NCBI RefSeq assembly: GCF_029407905.1
Contig: NC_073637.1
Span: 52,142,501 to 52,206,500 of the forward strand
Source: Bubalus kerabau
Lineage: Eukaryota; Chordata; Mammalia; Artiodactyla; Bovidae
DNA length: 64,000 nt
Direction of reading: 5' to 3'
Position numbers and translations under genes: made by a program
Notes under the pieces: generated by a model
The model's input: only the letters and a program-made list of their open reading frames with translations
Told to the model about the DNA's origin: nothing
Database searches by the model: none
Shown here: positions 35,463 through 46,772 of the stretch, in pieces
How positions within the stretch are numbered: the stretch's first letter is position 1
Layout of the letters: the number at the start of each line of letters is the position of its first letter

Positions 35463-36228
35463 GAATAGCCATCATCAAAAGTGAAACAGATACTACTAAG
35501 TAATGGCAAGGATGTGTAGAAAAGTGCACTATTATGCACTGTTTGTGGGAAAATAAACTGCTGCAGCCACTATGGAAACAGTAAGAAGTTTCCTCAAAAG
35601 ATTGAAAATAGGACTGCTATATCATCCAGCCATTCCACTTCTGGGTGTTTATTTGAAAATTAAATTGCAGTGTTATTTACAAAAGCCAACTATTGGAAGC
35701 AACCTAAGTACTCATGGAACCAAATACTTATCAAGAGATGAATGGATAAAGATGCAGCTTATGTGTGTACAATGGTGTATTACTCAGCCATAAAAATGAA
35801 TGAAATATTGCCATTTCAACACCATAGGTGGACTTAAAGGGTATTAAGCTAAGTAAGTCAAACTAAGTCAAATACAGAATGCAGTATCATTTCACTTACA
35901 TGTGAGATCTAAAAACAAAACAAATGGACAAACAAAACAAACCCATAAATACATAGAACAAAGAAGTGTTTGCCACAGGGGTGGAGGGTGGGGGATGGGT
36001 GAAGTGGGTGAAGGTGATTAAGGGTATATATTTTCATTTATAACATAAGTCATGGGTTTGTACTATACAACATATTGAATACAGTCAATAGGATTTAAAT
36101 AACTTCACATGAGAGTTACTAGACCTACTGTTGTGATCAATTTGCAATCTATATATAAATGTTGAATTACTATGTTTTGTATCTGAAACTAATATAATAC
36201 TATAAGTTAACTGTAGTTCAATTAAAAG

Positions 36229-37236
36229 AAAAAAAGAGGGTGAAGTTTAGTCCTAAAGCCAATTTCATGCTTAATGGGGAAATATTAGAAATATTCACGT
36301 TAATATTAGTGCAAAATAAGACTGTCTTCTTTTACCTCTTTTTTAAAAGAGTTGTAATTAGAAATATATTAGGTTGCAAGTAATAGATCTGATTACATTT
36401 TTATATATATCTCAGACCACAAGAGATTAAGCTTATAGGGATTTTTCTCAAATAAGAAATCTGTGTAGAAGTGGCTGTTTTGGTTCAATATCTTCGTAGT
36501 TTGGGAGCTGACCAAAAGTTGTATAAGTTTAGTGTTTTGATATATATTGCATCTGTCCTCCAAATCTGTTTTGTTTAACAAACTTAGCCTCTCACCAATA
36601 ATATATGAAAATGCCTATTCCTCCCAAACAAAACGAAACCTATTATAGGTTCCTTATATTTTTCTTTATATAATTCGGACACTTGAGATTAAATGGTATT
36701 ATTTCAGAGTTAGTATAAAACTCCAAGCAAGTGACAAAGAAATGAGTAGATTATTTTAATTACCAGTCCACATGAACTCAATTTTTAATTATTTCTCATT
36801 TTTCTAAACATCTTGTTTTCTTTTGCTGTTGATGTCTTTTACAAAATAAACAGATAAATTGTTAATGTGTTCCTCACACTTAAGTCTAAGATTGATTATC
36901 ATTGTTGATACTAATTCTCAGGGCTTCCATTACAATGTTTATATTTAATTTAAAATGTTCATTGAATAAAAATGATATAAAAGTCAAATTTCAATTTACA
37001 ATTCTGTACATTTATACATATCTTGCAATCTAAAAGATTATCAATTTCCATAAGAGACAAAAATAATATCTATAGAAATTTAACATAGAGTAAATTCACT
37101 ACTGGTGCTTATCAGTTGTGATATTGATACAATGATGAGAAATGTTGCTTTAATAAAAGCAACATAAAAGGACATGCTTGAGAATTGTATCTGAAATCCA
37201 TGAGTTTGCCTAAAGCACAGAACTATACTTCTATTG
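36229..37236. other. Mostly unique AT-rich sequence
   Basis: No gene was seen. A possible ancient repeat near 36370-36480 (ggttgcaagtaatagatctg) is not assigned. Confidence 0.4.
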
Positions 37237-37435
37237 GGGGCTACTCAGGTGGCTAAGGGGTAAAGAATCTGCCTGCGATTCAGAAGACTCCGTGGGTTCA
37301 ACCCCTGGGTGAGGAAGATTCCCGTGGAGGAGGGCATGGCAACCCACTCCAGTATTCTTGCCTCAGAGAATCCCATGTCAGGGTACAGTCCATAGGATCA
37401 CACAGCGTCAGACACGACTGAAACCACGGAGCATG
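37237..37435 (+). mobile_element. Bov-tA SINE
   Basis: The only full Bov-tA in plus orientation after 19 kb. The head (gtaaagaatctgcctgcgat and a B-box-like gggttcaacccc) and body are well preserved, and the tail is worn. A short ttctat repeat at both ends may be the target duplication. Confidence 0.92.
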
Positions 37436-37786
37436 CAGGCCTCCTTCTATCTGCTTTTAACCTCATGCTAAACTGTGGCAGTCATAATAATAGGACAGGT
37501 ATGAAAGGTTGGTTATATTTTAAAAAGCACTAAAATCAATTCCTAATTAATAAAGTAATCTATGATTATTAAAATTAAATAGATTCCTATAAATACTTCC
37601 TAGTGTATTTTTGTTAACATCTATGTATTCATTTCACCTTTTGGGAATGAATAAATTACAGTTAAATGTTTCCCCAGTTAGATTTGTAGAAAGGGGGATT
37701 TCCAGTTTTTTGATGGTCACAAGCAGTTAAGATGCAATTATCCTAATCCAAGCTTTCTGGAACATTACTGAGCATATGAATCACCT
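37436..37786. other. Unique AT-rich sequence
   Basis: Nothing recognised. Confidence 0.35.
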
Positions 37787-37798
37787 AAAGATCTTGTT

Positions 37799-37904
37799 GA
37801 GTTTGAGTGAACTCCGGGAGTTGGTGATGGACAGGGAGGTCTGGCGTGCTGTGATCCATGGGGTCGCAAAGAGTCGAACATGACTGAGAGACTGAACTGA
37901 ACTA
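37799..37904 (+). mobile_element. BovB tail-only insertion (106 bp)
   Basis: Only the last 106 bp of BovB, from gagtttgagtgaactccggg to the actgaactgaac end. A perfect 12-bp target duplication aaagatcttgtt lies at 37787-37798 and 37905-37916. It therefore entered as an independent event. Confidence 0.96.
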
Positions 37905-37916
37905 AAAGATCTTGTT

Positions 37917-39091
37917 ACACTGTAAATACTGACTCAGCAGGTCTAAACTATGCCCTAAGATTTTGTGTTTTACATAAGATCCCAGCAAGGTGCCCTTGCT
38001 GTTTTTCCAGATCATATTTTAAGTAGCAAGATATAGTTCTATGCGTCCAACACAGCAACCACTAACCACATGCTATTAAAGCACTTAAAATGTAATGAGC
38101 CTGAATTGAGTGAATTATGAAAAAGGCATAAAGAACTTTAAAGCTCTTATTAATAATATTTATATATGTGAAATAATGTGCCAACATATTAAAATTAATG
38201 TCACCTTTCTTATGTTGACTAAAAAATTTATAGTTATGTATTTATTCCACATGATATTAAATGGTGCTAGTTTAGTTGTGGGATTTGACTCCAAGCTATT
38301 ATGGGGAATAAAATAAATTTAGAGAAAACTAGTTAAGATCTAGACTTTTTTTATTTTCCCTACCATGAAACAATCTGATACAAAAGTCTCAGAGCTCAGG
38401 AATCAAAACAAACACACAAACAAATGAAAATAAAACAATCCTGCATCAACTAAGATTTTATATAAAGATTTTCATCTTTTCTTTAATGCTTAAACACAAT
38501 TTGAGGTGCCTACAGAGACACACAGATCACCACATCTGTTTCCAGAATGCTCAATCTATCCGTTGAATTTCGTTTGAATAGATGTAAACAATTTCTGATA
38601 TAACTAGATGTCCTAGTGTCATTTATTTAATAATATTTTTCTATCTCATTGTGTTATAGTGTCACTTCTAACTGTATTATTCCAAAGATGGGATTATGTT
38701 GACTTGTTATGTTTATCAATACTTGATGAAATAACAACAGTTTTAATTATATTTTGCTTAATTGATATTGACAAAACATATTGTATAACAACTGCTCCTC
38801 TGTATTTTCATTTTTATATATTTTCTGTTCATTTGTATCTGTTTATTCTTCTAGTCTTTGATGAAATTTTAAACTATATTTTATTTTCCAAAGCTCATAT
38901 ACCCTGTTCTCTCCCACCTATCCAACTAGAAAGAAAGCAGTTTTGCACTTTGAATAAAATTTCATTAAAGTTACAAGTGAATAGAAAATAATTGACAATT
39001 TCATGTCAGTCATTGAATGCATTCAGGAACATGGCATAATTCTCTATGTCTTAAAAGTGATGGAAAATATATATACACTTTAGAACCATTA
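37917..39091. other. Mostly unique AT-rich sequence
   Basis: No gene was recognised. The open frame 38659-38991 (110 codons, hydrophobic) has no family likeness and low-complexity AT-rich codons. Confidence 0.4.
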
Positions 39092-39240
39092 GTGTTAGTC
39101 ACTCAGTCGTGTCCAACTCTTTGCTACGCCATGGGGTGTAGCCCTCCAGGCTTCTCTGTCCATGGAATTCTCTAGGCAAGAATTCTGGACTGGGTTGACA
39201 TTCCCTTCTCCAGGGGATCATCCCTACCCAAGGATCAGAA
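39092..39240 (-). mobile_element. Bov-tA SINE, head missing
   Basis: The antisense tail (gttagtcactcagtcgtgtc) and Bov-A body are present. The sequence stops before the tRNA-like head. Confidence 0.88.
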
Positions 39241-39549
39241 CCTTTAGATAGACATTTTTACATAAGTCCTGCATAAGTCATGTAATAGAAGTTAAAAAAT
39301 TTGTATATTGTGGTTTTATCAGTGAATAGTATTTTTTCAGTAAAAATATTATTTATGATTGTTGGAATGCAGTAAGTCTACTGCACACAAACCTTCAAAG
39401 ATGTGAACTTGCATTCACATGTCCAGTCATGTAAGCCCACTTGTCTGGTATACACTGTCATGTGTGTGCTTTCTCTTAAGCGGTATACTTTGTGTACACT
39501 ACTGTACAGTACTGTATAGTGGATAGTAGTAGGACTGTATCTTTTTTTG

Positions 39550-39650
39550 TTGTTGTCGGTCTTGCTATGCAGTATGTGAGGTCTTATTTCCCTGACCAGG
39601 GATCTAACCTGCTCGCCTTGCACTGTGAAAGTGCAGGATCTTAACAGTAT
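39550..39650 (-). mobile_element. CHR-type SINE fragment
   Basis: Antisense: T-rich tail, then gtgaggtcttatttccctga, ccagggatctaacctgctcg and gtgcaggatcttaaca. Short direct repeats (a-gtatcttt) at its borders fit a target duplication within the Tigger. Confidence 0.75.
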
Positions 39651-39699
39651 CTTTATTTCAAGCCCATGATGTCTGGAAGCAAGCTTAAAAGCAGTGGTA

Positions 39700-40065
39700 C
39701 ACCTCATTAGAACTGATTCAAATGTATTCTTTTTAATGGCTGAGTAATACTCCATTGTGTATATGTACCACAGCTTTCTTAGCCATTCATCTGCTGATGG
39801 ACATCTAGGTTGCTTCCATGTCCTGGCTACTATAAACAGTGCTGCGATGAACATTGGGGTACGCATGTCACCAGTCCAGGTTTGATGCACGATACTGGAT
39901 GCTTGGGGCTGGTGCACTGGGACAACCCAGAGGGATGGTATGGGGAGGGAGGAGGGTTCAGGATGGGGAACACGTGTATACCTGTGGCAGATTCATGTTG
40001 ATATATGGCAAAACCAATACAATATTGTAAAGTTAAAAAATAAAATTAAATTAAAAAAATAAAAT
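39700..40065 (+). mobile_element. Young L1 with 5' inversion
   Basis: The segment 39700-39866 is the end of ORF2 in reverse orientation. On the reverse strand it reads PMFIAALFIVARTWKQPR and YYSAIKKNTFESVLMR. From about 39870 the 3' untranslated region runs forward (ccagtccaggtttgatgcac) to an A-rich end. Roughly the ORF2 stop region is missing between them. The 13-bp target duplication aaaa-cagt-gta (39687-39699; 40066-40078) has two mismatches. This is the structure made by twin priming. Confidence 0.92.
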
Positions 40066-40311
40066 AAAATCAGTAGTATATAGCTGATTGTATTAGTTGG
40101 ATACCTGGGCTATCTCTGTTGGGCTTACAAACAAATTGGACTTACAAATGTAATCTTGGAAAGGAACTCCTAGTATGTAGGGAACTTACTTGTACATGGA
40201 AACTTTGTTGTTGTTGCTGTTCAGTCACCCAGTCGTGTCTGACTCTTCATGACCCCATGGACTGCAGCATGCCAGGCCTCCCTATCCCTCAGCATCTCCC
40301 AAAGTTTGCCA

Positions 40312-41430
40312 TTACCCAAAGTTTGCCATCACCCAAAGTTTGAGGTTCATGTCCATTGCATTGGTGATGCCACCCAGCCATCTCATCCTCTGGGGCCCTC
40401 TTCTCCTTCTGCCCTCAATCTTTCCCAGCATCAGCGACTTTTCCAATAAGTTAGCTGTCCAAATCAGACGACCAAAATACTCGAACTTCAGTTTCAGCAT
40501 CAGTCCTTCCAACGAGTGTTCAGGGTTGATTTCCCTTAATATTGACTGGTTTGATCTCCCTGCTGTCCAAGGGATTTTTAAGAGTCTTCAGCACCAAAGT
40601 TTGAAGGCATTAATTCTTCATCACTCTGCCTTCTTTACCGTGCGGCTCTCACAGCTGTACGTGACCACTGCGAACACTATACAGACTTCTGTCGGCAGAG
40701 TAATATCTCTGATTTTCAACACACTGTCTAGGTTTGTCATAGTTTTCCTGCCAAGAAGCAATCACCTTCTGATTTAATGGCTGCAGTAAGTGTCCACAGT
40801 GAATTTAAAGCTCAAGAAGAGGAAATCTATTACTACTACATTTCCCCCTTCTATTTGCCATAAAGTAACGGGGCCAGATGCCATGATCTTAGAGTTGTTT
40901 GTTTGTTTGTTTGTTTTAATGTTTAGTCTTAAGCCGGCTCTTTCACTCTCCTCCTTCACCCTCATCAAGAAGCTCTTTAGTTTCTCTTTGCTTTCTGCCA
41001 TTAGAGTGGTATCATCCACATATCTGAGGTTGTTGGTGTTTCTCCCAACTATCTTGATTCCAGCTTGTAAGTCATCCAAACTGGCATATTTTTCGTGATG
41101 TGTTCAGGACATAGGTTAAATAAACAGGGCTGCCCTGTCGTACTCTGTTCTCTATCCTGAACCAGTCAGTTGTTCCATACAGGGTTCTAACTGTTACTTT
41201 TTGATCTGCAAACAGGTTTCTCAGGAGATAGGCAAGATGCTCTGGTATTCTCATCTGTTTAAGAGCGTTCCACAGTTAGTTAATGATTCACACAGTCAAA
41301 GGCTCTAGCATAGTCAATGAAACAGAGGTAGATGTTTTTTTCTGGAATTCCCTTGCTTTCTCTATGATCCAGCAAATTTTGGCAATTTGATCACTGGTTC
41401 CTCTGCCTTTTCTAAATCCAGCTGGAACTT
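40312..41430 (-). pseudogene. BovB reverse-transcriptase pseudogene
   Basis: On the reverse strand, pieces of RT can be read: RIPEHLAYLLRNLFADQ and TDWFRIENRVRQG (41072-41254), LRYVDDTTLMAES with a YVDD catalytic box (about 41013-41024), and the C-terminal LKLKFEYFGRLIW (40312-40512). Between the LNI and KIMASGP motifs an expanded (AAAC) microsatellite keeps the frame but inserts extra residues. Stops and frameshifts separate all the pieces. The copy is dead. Confidence 0.88.
40895..40917. repeat. (GTTT)n run inside BovB
   Basis: Five units of GTTT lie within the RT region. Confidence 0.95.
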
Positions 41431-41445
41431 TTGTAAGTTCATGGA

Positions 41446-41709
41446 AGCTGCTGCTAATGCTAAGTCACTTCAGTCATGTCCGACTCTGTGTGACCCCATG
41501 GATGGCAGCCCACCAGGATCCCCCATCCCTGGGATTCTCCAAGCAAGAACACTGGAGTGGGTTGCCATTTCCTTCTCCAATGCATGAAAGTGAAAAATGA
41601 AAGTGAGGTCGCTCAGTCGTGTCTGACCCTCAGCGACCCCATGGACTGCAGCCTTCCAGGCTCCTCAGTCCATGGGATTTTCCAGGCAAGCGTACTGGAG
41701 TGGGGTGCC
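41446..41709 (-). mobile_element. Bov-A2 SINE
   Basis: An antisense dimer with a short GCT tail, the linker gcatgaaagtgaaaaatgaa, and the second unit ending 'gtactggagtggggtgcca'. It abuts the BovB copy on its left. Confidence 0.95.
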
Positions 41710-42899
41710 AACTGATGTTTAAATATTGCTTCTATATTTGGCTACCTTTTTGACTTCTTAAGAGTGAATATTTTCAGTGTGTGGATTATGCGAGAGACCA
41801 CCATATTATTCACAACTGATCATAATTTGCCTTCCTTTTCAAAACTATATTTTAATTAGATAGGACATAAAAAGAACTTACATTTTTATGAGGTAATTTC
41901 TAAAACTTTTGTGAAAACATGAATAAAGAACATGAAATGTTCTAGAAACACAAGCAGCTATATATTAATGAACAAACACCCAACTCAGGCCATAACAGAA
42001 GGAACAGAAAAATAACCCAAGAAGTAAAAGGAAAGTTATAAATGTATGAACTAGACACAAAAGCCACAGAAAGATCTGGAAATACCAATAATTGGTTCAT
42101 CAAAAAAAAAAAAAAAAAGAAACAATGAACATATAGTAAATTTTTTCAAGGGAAAAAAAAAACAGAAAACACAATCAATGTTGGTAATGAAAAGGTACAT
42201 AAACTACAGTTAATATAAATTACAATAGTAAATATTTAAGGCAATAAAAGTTAATCTTTAGGTGGAGTTGCCATGTTCCAAGAAAATGACACAAACAGAA
42301 ATACAAATGAAAGCAAAACTGTTAAAACAAAAACTCCAGGTGACAATTTAGAAAACTAAATTTAACCTGAGATCAAAAACTTATTTCTCATATTAGACAC
42401 AAAAATTGCACATCATATATTTTACTACATTAAGTCTAAGACCATAAAAGTGAAAATACATACATATATATGCAAGGGAAAATTTTCATTCAAATATATA
42501 AGGAAAATATTAATGTGGAAAGCAGAAAATATGATTAATATACAAACTTGACAAATATATAAATAGGAATTTAAGGGAAGAGGAGGCACTGATGATCTTT
42601 AAACACATGTGATGTTTTTCAACTTTTAGGAGACTTTAAAAAATGACAACTTATATCACAATGAGATATCTCTTCACTATTTCCTGGTGAAGCTCAAGGT
42701 GTATCTACCTGATACATCAACTCCTCTATAATTTTTTTGTACATGCCCACTAAAAAAATAGTATATGTTTATAGTATCATTGTTCAGAATGAACAATGGA
42801 ATGCTCAGTGAAAATATAAATGAATCTCCAATAACAAGTTTGTACAAAAGAATGGATTCACAGATTTAATTTGGTATGACTCCATTTATTTAAAATTCA
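41710..42899. other. AT-rich sequence, faint L1 resemblance
   Basis: No gene was seen. The part 41990-42120 faintly resembles L1 ORF2 (taattggttcatcaaaa, followed by an A16-type run). The rest looks unique. Confidence 0.35.
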
Positions 42900-43410
42900 A
42901 AATGAGCAAAGTTTAACTAACATGAAATCACTTTTTCCAGATATCTTTCTCTTGTGTGGTTCCTGGTTAAGTTGAGCTACAATGGAACTTTTCATGAGAT
43001 TTAAAAATACATCAGGAGTTATTATTTCTGAAGGACACCCTAGGTTAGGCCAGTGAGGGATAAAAGCAAAGGTCCTGGCAGGGCGCTCTTTATGGAGGGT
43101 CAGTCCTACTGAACAATAACATCCCAGGTCCACTGCAGACACCTGGCCGCAAACTCACAGAGACAAAGCCCCAAGAGCCAATAGCTTTCCTTTGACTATT
43201 GTACCAGGCCTCTTTGTAACTGAACTCTAGCTGTTGGACATGCCTTGCTTCCTGCAGACTCTGATATGTTAGTAATACCAAACATGGTAAATTATTTTTT
43301 TTTTCTGATCCTTTTTGGAGTTCTTTACTTCCTCTCATTATTGCATAAGGTCCAATTCTTATAATAAAATTCATTTTCCATAATATCCATAGTGGTTTTC
43401 CTTCCCTATC
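42900..43410 (-). mobile_element. Ancient L1-type 3' repeat
   Basis: The reverse strand reads like the same old repeat as 13275-13830 (ttattataagaattgg, then accttatgcaataatgag). Two reverse frames here (42897-43142, 43090-43431) have no family resemblance and lie within the repeat. Confidence 0.45.
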
Positions 43411-43888
43411 TGAAACCTTACTAATTAACATATATATGTAATTTTAAAACTATGTAGAAAAAAAATGATTATAACTAATATAAACTTGGGGCTGTGGTTA
43501 TTCTTCAGAAAAGAGGGAAGGGTAATACTGGGACCAGCTCATGGAACACTTTGGACATAATACCAATACTCTATACATGTATCTTGTCCTCAAGGGGAAT
43601 ATTTTATATAATTTTTGTTTCATTCTTGTATTTAAAGCATGCATATATTTTTCATATGGTATTTTTATATTATATATTACAACTCATTAATACATTGACA
43701 AGTAGACTTCTACTGTTTATTATCTGGAAAAAAAATTTTTTAATGATCCAGTAAGAAAAAACAAAGTGTAAGAAATAACTGAAAACAAACTTCAATTGTG
43801 ACATCTATGAAATTCAGACTAATCTATGAAATCATTGACTCAAGGTCTCTACATGGATATCTAATAACAATTTCAAACTGTGCTCAAC
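43411..43888. other. Unique AT-rich sequence
   Basis: Nothing recognised. Confidence 0.4.
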
Positions 43889-44058
43889 AGGGACTTCTCT
43901 GGCAGTCCAGTGGTTAAGACTCTGCCTTCTAATACATGGGCTGCTGGTTCAATCCCTGGTCAGGGAGCTAGGATCCCACATGCCTTGCAGCCAAAAAACC
44001 AAGACATAAAACAAAAGCAAAATTGTAACAAATTCAATAAAGATGTAAAAACAATGTG
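43889..44058 (+). mobile_element. CHR-1-type SINE
   Basis: A gggacttctctggcagtcca head with B-box-like ggttcaatccc, then ggatcccacatgccttgcag, and the typical end aacaaattcaataaagatg. It is an older Cetartiodactyla SINE, well preserved. Confidence 0.92.
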
Positions 44059-44124
44059 CTAAATACACTTTATTTCAATCCTTCCTACATGCAAATTCTA
44101 TTCCTCCTTCATAACACACTCTTG
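44059..44124. other. Short unique spacer
   Basis: Nothing recognised. Confidence 0.3.
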
Positions 44125-44430
44125 ACGAAGTAATTTTCTATTTGGTTAATATCAACTGTATTCTGGTTGCTTAGGACTTAAAACTAGTTTTTCTTAACCC
44201 CTCTCTCTTACTCATCACTCCATCAATCCACCAATAACTATTGGTGGCTCTACCTTCAAATACATCTGGAATGTATCTTTAGACTCTTCTGTGACCAAGT
44301 GAAAACCACATCATCTCTTACTCTGACTATGGCAATAGTTTCCTAGCTACTCTATCTCAGTTCATTCTGGTCACATAGTCTACTTTATACACAGGGGTTT
44401 AAATCTTCCTTTAAAAACAGAAAGCAGCTA
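44125..44430 (+). mobile_element. L2 LINE fragment
   Basis: The wording tggctctaccttcaaataca, then actatggcaatagtttccta, and ttctggtcacatagtctac follows the sense L2 3' region in order. Ancient and non-coding. Confidence 0.6.
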
Positions 44431-44956
44431 TTGTTTCTCTTTTCTGAAAATTCTTGACTTTAATTTGAACTAAACTATTGAAATCTCTGACTTTGGAAAA
44501 CACTAATATACCAACTTTTCCCTTTGCAGAGAAGTTCTCCTACATACTTCCTTCTTATATAGATCTCAGTATTGCTTTCTGAGGAACCCAATCTGAGACT
44601 GTCTAAACCCTGGGCATGCACTAAACATCATTGATAAACTTCTTAGCTATTATATTATAGTTCTTTAAAGGCAATAAATATATTTTAAAATATTAAATTG
44701 TCTCATCCTATATAAAAGTATATGCAAAGTAAATGTCTTGAACAGTATCTTTCAATGTTCATGACTATTAAAACCTGCTAACTCTCTGGCTTTTGAACTT
44801 TATTCATTTTATATTTCATTCATTATAAAGATCATCTTATTCTCCTTTTAATCATCTTCTAGATAATATTCATTCACATTTATCTCCTAATCCTACTATG
44901 TTTGCCATTGCCAATCATGTCCTTATATTTATATTTCTGTGAAAATTTATAAAATC
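44431..44956. other. Unique AT-rich sequence
   Basis: Possible continuation of L2 in its first part. No gene was seen. Confidence 0.35.
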
Positions 44957-44967
44957 TAAAACAAATT
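44957..44967. repeat. Target duplication of BovB/SINE unit, left
   Basis: The 11 bases taaaacaaatt recur exactly at 46938-46948, beyond the far end of the adjoining SINE. Confidence 0.9.
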
Positions 44968-46772
44968 CAGTTCAGTTCAGTTCAGTTCAGTGGCGCAGTT
45001 ATTTCTGACTCTTTGTGACCCCATGGAATACAGCATAGGAGGCTTCCCTGTCCATCACCAACTCCCGGAATTTACTCAAACTCATGCCCATTGAGTTGGT
45101 GATGCCATCCAACTATCTCATCCTCTGGTGTCACCTCTCCTCCTACCTTCAATCATTCCTAGAATCAGGGTCTTTAGCAATGAGTCAGTTCTTTGCATAA
45201 GGTGGCCAAAGTATTGGACTTTCAGCTTCAGCATCAGTCCTTCTAATGAATATTCAGACTGATTTCCTTTAGGATGGACTGGTTGGATCTCCTTGCAGTC
45301 CAAGGGACTCTCAAGAGTCTTCTCCACAGTTCAAAAACATTAATTCCTTGGCACTCAGCCTTATTTAAAGTTCAACTCTCACATCCATACATGACTCCTG
45401 GAAAAACCATAGCTTTGACTAGATGGACCTTTGTTGGCAAAGTAATCTCTTTGCTTTTTAATATGCTGTCTAGGTTCGTTATAGCTTTTATTCCAAGGAA
45501 CAAGAGTTTTCATGGTTGAGGTCACCATCTGCAGTGATTTTGGAGCTCAGAAGATAAAGTCAGCCACTGCTTCCATTGTTTCCCCATCTAATTGCCATGA
45601 AGTGATGGGACCAGATGCCATGATCTTAGTTTTCTGAATGTTGAGTTTTAAGCCAACATTTTCACTTTCCTCTTTAACTCACTTTCATCAAGAGGCTCTC
45701 TAGTTCTTTGCTTTCTGCCACAACGGTGGTATCATCTGTGTATCTGACATCATTGATATTTCTCCTGGCAATCTTGATTCCAGCTTGTGCTTCATCCAGC
45801 CCAGCATTTCACGTGATGTATTTTGCAAAAAAGCAGGGTGACAATATACTGTCTTGATGCACTGCTTTCCTGATTTGGAACCAGTCTGTTGTTCCATGTC
45901 CACTTCTAACTGTTGCTTCTTGACCTGCATACAGCTTTCTCAAGAGTCAGGTCAGGTGGTCTGGTATTCCCATCTCTTTAAGCATTTTCCACAGCTTGTT
46001 GTGATCCACACAATCAAAGGCTTTGGCATAGTCAATAAAGAAGAAGTAGATGTTTTTCTGAAACTCTTGCTTTTTCAATGATCCAACGGGTGTTGGAGAT
46101 TTGATCTGTGGTTCCTCTGCCTTTTCTAAATCCAGTTTGAACCTGTGTAAGTTTACAGTTCATGTACTGTTGAAGCCTGGCCTGGAGAATTTTGAGCATT
46201 TTACTAGTGTGTGAGATAAGTGCAACTGTGCAGAGTTTGAACAATGTTTGGCATTCTTTCTTTGGAATTGGAATGAAACCTGACCCTTCCTGTTTGTGGC
46301 CACTGCTGATTTTTCTAAATTTGCTGGCATATTGAGTGCAGCACTTTCACACATCATCTTTTAGGATTTGAAATAGCTCAACTGGAATTCCATCACCCCC
46401 ACTAGCTTTGTTCATAGTGCTGCCTCCTAAGGTCCATTTGACTTTGCATTCCAAGATGTCTGGCTGTAGGCGAATGTTCACCCCATTGTGGTTATCAGGG
46501 TCATTAAGATCTTTTTTGTACACTTCTGTGTATTCTTGCCACCTTTTCTTAATATCCCTGCTTCTGGTAGATTCATACTGTTTTGGTCCTTTATTGTGCA
46601 CATCTTTGGATGAAATGTTCCCTTGGTATCTCTAATTTTCTTGAAGAGATCTCTAGTCTTTCACATTCTATTGTTTTCCTCTATTTCTTTGCATAGATCA
46701 CTAAGAATGACTTTCTTATCTCTCCTTGCTATTCTTTGGAACTCTGCATTCAAATGGGTGTGTCCTTCTTTC
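44968..46772 (-). mobile_element. Longest BovB copy of the window (1.8 kb)
   Basis: The antisense 3' end (four CAGTT units) is at the left. It continues through the RT to the region upstream of it (ctccttgctattctttggaa at 46720-46740). The endonuclease is still missing. Its 5' edge joins a Bov-tA without its own target duplication. The 11-bp duplication flanks both elements together. Confidence 0.95.
45118..46700 (-). pseudogene. BovB RT and upstream region, broken
   Basis: Reverse-strand pieces in order from the N-terminal side: DIKKRWQEYTEVYKKDLNDPD and NKASGGDGIPVELFQILKDD (46347-46601), LISHTSKMLKILQARLQQYMN with QTGFRKGRGTTDQI (46032-46244), and a catalytic box reading YTDD instead of YADD (about 45736-45747). 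The C-terminal region follows (45118-45327). The catalytic alanine change, stops and frameshifts make it inactive. It shows the largest span of BovB protein here. Confidence 0.88.

Larger units (their letters stand above)
31130..36228 (+). mobile_element. Long old L1, interrupted by SINE and BovB
   Basis: L1 wording runs in order: 'aagttatcatttagaattaa' (31472), 'agtagaaattatttac' (32259), 'aagagctggttctctgaaaa' (32626), 'agtgatacatcatattaac'-like text (33205), 'gcagaaaaacctttgacaa' (33265), the YADD-equivalent region (gcagatacatgata near 33561, one base short), 'ctatggaaacagtaagaagt' (35569), and the 3' end 'tgtatctgaaactaatataa' (36178). Some 4 kb remain apart from the inserts at 31811-32022 (Bov-tA) and 34718-35462 (BovB). 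Stops and indels are frequent, so it is inactive. The first part (31130-31600) may be a separate HAL1-like L1. Confidence 0.85.
39360..40195 (+). mobile_element. Tigger DNA transposon remnant carrying two nested inserts
   Basis: Tigger wording is at 39360-39549 (gaatgcagtaagtctactgc; gtatactttgtgtacactac), then 39651-39699 (ttatttcaagcccatgatgt), and resumes at 40079-40195 (agttggatacctgggctatc; aacaaattggacttacaaat). The MSGSKLKS-type transposase start is visible at 39670-39693. It is interrupted by a CHR SINE and later by a young L1 with an inverted 5' part. Continuity of the Tigger text across the L1 shows the insertion order. Confidence 0.7.
40205..41439 (-). mobile_element. Older BovB LINE copy
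   Basis: The antisense 3' end is at the left (TTG-repeat then ttcagtcacccagtcgtgtc), extending to the 'aaatccagctggaac' region at 41415-41430. It is more diverged than the other copies. A 10-bp direct repeat catggaaRct at 40195-40204 and 41440-41449 (one mismatch) is a probable target duplication. Confidence 0.93.

Noticed and set aside
38659..38991. 110-codon hydrophobic forward frame
   Set aside because: AT-rich low-complexity codons, no domain and no splice or promoter context; a chance frame.
39378..39917. 179-codon reverse frame
   Set aside because: It fuses the inverted L1 ORF2 end with Tigger and SINE sequence by chance.
40340..40777. 145-codon forward frame over BovB
   Set aside because: It is the complement of a decayed BovB RT. 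The same antisense text is open in several other BovB copies (for example 35016-35432).
43090..43431. 113-codon reverse frame
   Set aside because: It lies within an old interspersed repeat and resembles no protein I know.
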